From assembly GCA_964550465.1 (NCBI GenBank), contig CAZJZH010000022.1, positions 1 through 15,745 on the forward strand: a stretch of DNA of 15,745 nucleotides, read 5' to 3'. The notes beneath the pieces were generated by a model. That model ran no database searches. It was not told the DNA's origin and saw nothing but the letters and a program-made list of their open reading frames with translations. This DNA comes from CAZJZH01 sp964550465. Its GTDB lineage: Bacteria; Patescibacteriota; Patescibacteriia; JACRDY01. Below are positions 12,758 through 15,745 of this stretch, in pieces (position 1 is the stretch's first letter; each line of letters opens with the position of its first letter). The position numbers and the translations under genes are program-made.

Positions 12758-15571
12758 ATGGCCAAGATGATTTCTATCAACGGTGCTCGTGTTAACAACC
12801 TCAAGAATATCAGTTTAGATATTCCCAAAGAGCAATTGGTAGTCATCACCGGTTTGTCCGGATCAGGTAAGTCATCATTAGCCTTCGATACTATTTACGC
12901 AGAGGGTCAACGTCGTTACGTAGACTCTTTGTCGTCGTATGCTCGGCAGTTCATGGGCGTGATGGATAAACCCGACGTTGATAGCATTGATGGTTTATCA
13001 CCAACAGTGGCGATCGACCAGCGAGCTTCGTCGCACAATCCTCGCTCCACCGTTGGTACTGCCACCGAGATTTACGACTACCTTCGTTTGCTGTTTTCAA
13101 AAATTGGCCGTCGTTTCTGTCACCAGTGTGGCGCGGAAGTCAGTCGTCAAACCACTCAACAGATTATCGACAAAGTGACCAGTATCACCGAGGGGAGTTA
13201 CTATTTGATCGCGCCGGTGGTGCGTAATGAAGTCGGTGAGCACAAAAAGGTGATTCAGGGTGCGGCTAAGTCCGGGTACCTAGGGGTGATCGTCGATGGC
13301 GTGTTTTATCAAGCTGATGAGTTGAAGGGGCTAAAGATTGCTCGTGGTGAGGCTCATGATATCGATGTTGTCTTGTATAAACTACTGTTTGGTCGGCAAA
13401 ACCCCAAGACGCCCGAGATGGTCAAGGTGGCGCTTGAACTGGGTAACGGTGAAATTATTCTCAAGCCAGTGGAAGAAAAGAAAGGTGTGGTCGCTCAGAC
13501 CTTTTCTCAACATTACACCTGTCATGAGTGCAACATTACCTTGCCAGAAATTGAGCCGCGCAGTTTTTCTTTTAACTCACCACAAGGTGCCTGTCCAGCT
13601 TGTTTGGGTCTCGGTATTAAGATGGAAGTTGATCCGGATTTGGTTATTCCCAACAAGAAACTGACTATTGCTGAAGGCGCTATTAAGCCGTGGGTGCGGA
13701 TGGTGGGTGGCCAGACCGCTCAGTACAAGGCCCTAGAGGCTATGGCCGCGGCCCAGAAATTTTCTCTCGACACGCCAATCGATAAATTAACCGAGACACA
13801 GCGCGAAGCAGTGCTCTATGGCACCGGTGAAACGGAGTACACAGTCAATAAACAACAAGTGACGTATGAGGGCGTGGTGCCGCAGCTGGAGCGCCGGCAC
13901 CGCGAGAGTGATTCGGACTTTATGCGTTCAGAGATTGAGGGGTACATGCGGGCCATGACCTGTCCGGCCTGTCAGGGGCAACGGTTGCGTCCGGAGAGCT
14001 TGTCCGTCAAAGTCGGTGGGCTCAATATTGCACAGGTGACAGCGCTCAACATCACTGACGCGGTCAGTTATTTCTCTGGTTTGGAAAAATCGCTGGACAA
14101 ACAGGAAAAGCAGATTGCCCAGCAGATTACTCGGGAAGTACTCAATCGCTTAAGTGATGTAGTCGGTGTAGGTTTGGATTATCTAACCTTAGATCGGGCG
14201 GCTAACACTTTGTCTGGTGGTGAATCACAGCGTATTCGACTGGCTACCCAAATGGGATCAGGCTTGTCGGGGGTGATTTATGTCTTAGATGAACCGTCAA
14301 TTGGCCTGCACCAAAAAGATAGTGACACGCTGATTGCCTCACTACAAAAACTGCGTGACAAAGAAAACAGCGTCATTGTGGTAGAGCACGATGAGGTGAT
14401 CATGCGTCAGGCTGATACTATTATCGACATCGGGCCAGGCGCGGGAGAGTACGGCGGGGAACTGATCGCTCAAGGCACGCTCAAGTCAATTATGGCCAAT
14501 AAAAAATCGTTAACCGGCCAGTACCTGTCGGGTAAGAAAAAAATTGTCACCCCGGATAGTTACCGTAAGGGTAATGGTAAGGCTATTGAGATTGTTGGCG
14601 CCACCGCTTTTAATTTGAAAAATGTTACGGCTAAGATTCCACTGGGTACGTTAACCTGTCTGACCGGCGTGTCTGGTTCTGGTAAGTCCACGCTGGTGAC
14701 TGAGATTTTGGCCAAAGCCTTGTCGCGACATTTCTTCCGCGCCAAGGACTTGCCGGCAGAGCACAAAGAAATCAAGGGGATTGAGCATATCGATAAAGTC
14801 ATTTCGATTGACCAGTCACCGATTGGTCGGACACCGCGCAGTAACCCAGCCACCTACACCGGCATCTTCACCTACATCCGTGATTTATTTACCCAATTGC
14901 AAGAGTCTAAGATTCGTGGCTATGATGCGGGTAAGTTTAGTTTTAATGTCAAAGGTGGGCGTTGCGAGCAGTGTAGTGGCGATGGCATGGTTAAAATTGA
15001 AATGCAGTTTTTGTCAGATGTCTATGTGCCCTGTGATGAGTGTCATGGTCGGCGCTATAAAAAGGAAATTTTGGAAGTTCATTACCGTGGTAAGAACATC
15101 GCTGACATTCTCGACATGACGGTGGAAGAAGCCAAGACCTTCTTCTCTGACAAGCCAATCGTAGCGGAAAAATTGAACACCTTGTCAGAAGTTGGTTTGG
15201 GCTATATTCGCCTGGGTCAGTCTGCTACCACCTTGTCTGGTGGTGAGGCTCAGCGGGTCAAGCTAGCTACGGAGCTGGCACGTCGCTCTACCGGTAAGAC
15301 ACTGTACATTCTCGATGAACCAACCACCGGCCTACACTTCGATGATATTAAGCGGCTATTAGCAGTGCTGCAGCGACTGGTTGATAAAGGTAACACCGTG
15401 TTGGTGATTGAGCATAACTTAGATATCGTCAAATGTGCTGACTGGGTGATTGACCTGGGGCCGGATGGGGGAGAGCGTGGTGGTGAAATTGTAGCGGCTG
15501 GTACGCCTAAAGATATTACCAAGGCTAAGAAGAGTCATACAGGGAAATATCTCAAACCGTTGTTAAAATAA
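12758..15571 (+). CDS. uvrA: UvrABC system protein A (excinuclease ABC subunit A)
   Basis: A complete 937-residue UvrA (E. coli 940). It scans DNA for bulky damage as a dimer with UvrB in nucleotide-excision repair. The N-terminal ABC half has Walker A GLSGSGKSS (32-40), signature LSGGESQR (485-492) and Walker B VLDEPS. The C-terminal half has Walker A GVSGSGKST (637-645), signature LSGGEAQR (826-833) and ILDEPT. Cysteine pairs are at C121/C124, C255/C258 with C279/C282, C402/C405, and C736/C739 with C759/C762, covering the zinc modules. All ATPase motifs are intact. The ATG at 12758 is preferred to an in-frame TTG four codons upstream. No SD is present; a TATATT at 12742-12747 lies 10 bases before the ATG and could give a very short leader. 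It lies 61 bases after the lamin-tail gene on the same strand. Confidence 0.98.
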   Translation: MAKMISINGARVNNLKNISLDIPKEQLVVITGLSGSGKSSLAFDTIYAEGQRRYVDSLSSYARQFMGVMDKPDVDSIDGLSPTVAIDQRASSHNPRSTVGTATEIYDYLRLLFSKIGRRFCHQCGAEVSRQTTQQIIDKVTSITEGSYYLIAPVVRNEVGEHKKVIQGAAKSGYLGVIVDGVFYQADELKGLKIARGEAHDIDVVLYKLLFGRQNPKTPEMVKVALELGNGEIILKPVEEKKGVVAQTFSQHYTCHECNITLPEIEPRSFSFNSPQGACPACLGLGIKMEVDPDLVIPNKKLTIAEGAIKPWVRMVGGQTAQYKALEAMAAAQKFSLDTPIDKLTETQREAVLYGTGETEYTVNKQQVTYEGVVPQLERRHRESDSDFMRSEIEGYMRAMTCPACQGQRLRPESLSVKVGGLNIAQVTALNITDAVSYFSGLEKSLDKQEKQIAQQITREVLNRLSDVVGVGLDYLTLDRAANTLSGGESQRIRLATQMGSGLSGVIYVLDEPSIGLHQKDSDTLIASLQKLRDKENSVIVVEHDEVIMRQADTIIDIGPGAGEYGGELIAQGTLKSIMANKKSLTGQYLSGKKKIVTPDSYRKGNGKAIEIVGATAFNLKNVTAKIPLGTLTCLTGVSGSGKSTLVTEILAKALSRHFFRAKDLPAEHKEIKGIEHIDKVISIDQSPIGRTPRSNPATYTGIFTYIRDLFTQLQESKIRGYDAGKFSFNVKGGRCEQCSGDGMVKIEMQFLSDVYVPCDECHGRRYKKEILEVHYRGKNIADILDMTVEEAKTFFSDKPIVAEKLNTLSEVGLGYIRLGQSATTLSGGEAQRVKLATELARRSTGKTLYILDEPTTGLHFDDIKRLLAVLQRLVDKGNTVLVIEHNLDIVKCADWVIDLGPDGGERGGEIVAAGTPKDITKAKKSHTGKYLKPLLK

Positions 15572-15600
15572 TTTTTCTTCTCTGTGACAATTGTTGTAGC

Positions 15601-15628
15601 GTAGGGGCGATTCATGAATCGCCCCTAC
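15601..15628 (+). terminator. 28-nt perfect palindrome after uvrA, likely terminator or dispersed palindromic repeat
   Basis: GTAGGGGCGATTCA (15601-15614) is followed directly by its exact reverse complement (15615-15628), then ATTTTC. It lies 29 bases after the uvrA stop. Palindromes of the GTAGGGGCG...CGCCCCTAC form occur, from memory, in many unrelated bacterial genomes as dispersed intergenic repeats, so it may be both a terminator and a repeat copy. Confidence 0.65.
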
Positions 15629-15745
15629 ATTTTCAATAATCAACATTAAGATACGTATATTACCCAGCGGCAGGTTTCGGGTCCGCTCTTTTAAAGCTAT
15701 AAAAGAATATCTTCTTCACAGTGCTCTGGGGTCTGGGGGAAACAT
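15629..15745. other. Right-edge intergenic stretch, no gene recognised
   Basis: About 115 bases to the window edge. I see a small hairpin (TCTTTTA 15687-15693 with TAAAAGA 15700-15706) and short complementary blocks AGCGG/CCGCT at 15666-15670 and 15683-15687. No reading frame, tRNA or known RNA motif is evident. It may be the upstream region of a gene beyond the window. Confidence 0.5.

Noticed and set aside
1..15745. CRISPR array, transposase or prophage genes
   Set aside because: No regularly spaced direct repeats and no transposase, integrase or phage-like reading frame were seen on either strand.

Overview
The window looks like a piece of chromosome from a Patescibacteria / Candidate Phyla Radiation (CPR) type bacterium of roughly balanced GC content using the standard code (TAA, TAG and TGA all end genes). 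The clues are the gene mix, not a sequence match: a four-helix-bundle (S23/IVP) protein beside the rRNA operon, a lysine/alanine-only histone-tail-like protein, a large lamin-tail-domain surface protein, a short Cys-containing membrane-anchored hypothetical protein, and several genes with no Shine-Dalgarno (SD) sequence that seem to have leaderless or nearly leaderless promoters. This placement is inference; 16S or marker-gene phylogeny would settle it.

Layout. 1-410: 3' end of 23S rRNA, a spacer, 5S rRNA and a C(UACG)G-capped terminator. 411-886: an S23/IVP-family gene on the minus strand bracketed by 18/20 inverted repeats made of GTGAYT-type heptamers. 987-3305: one continuous reading frame fusing phosphoglycerate kinase to class II fructose-bisphosphate aldolase. 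3411-4103: uracil-DNA glycosylase, whose likely -35 box lies in the terminator hairpin of the fusion gene. 4187-4555 (minus): histone-H1-tail-like basic protein behind a very AT-rich leader with palindromes and a DnaA-box match. 4737-6065 (minus): malate:quinone-oxidoreductase-like flavoprotein. 6153-6782 (minus): membrane-anchored Cys-containing protein. 6925-7350 (minus): unknown Cys-containing protein. 7446-8820 (minus): a two-gene operon of a Fur-family metal regulator and a CooC/MinD-type ATPase. 8901-8977 (minus): tRNA-Ala(UGC) with encoded CCA. Its probable precursor leader holds a GC-rich three-way-junction element (9011-9101). 9218-10033 (minus): TrpF-like TIM-barrel protein of unknown function. 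10192-12696: secreted, membrane-anchored protein with three lamin-tail, one PKD and two OB-like domains. 12758-15571: complete UvrA. The right edge has a 28-nt perfect palindrome and about 115 bases with no recognised gene.

How the parts relate. The fusion protein carries two glycolytic steps, and its PGK half has changed residues at the 3-phosphoglycerate site. Ung and UvrA are base- and nucleotide-excision repair enzymes. The Fur-family regulator and CooC-like ATPase form a metal-responsive operon with a palindromic operator placed between the -35 and -10 boxes. Its ATPase has a C-x-H where CooC proteins carry a nickel-binding C-x-C. The points most worth a second look are the PGK-aldolase fusion, the regulator-ATPase operon, the structured element in front of tRNA-Ala, and the repeat-bracketed S23 gene.
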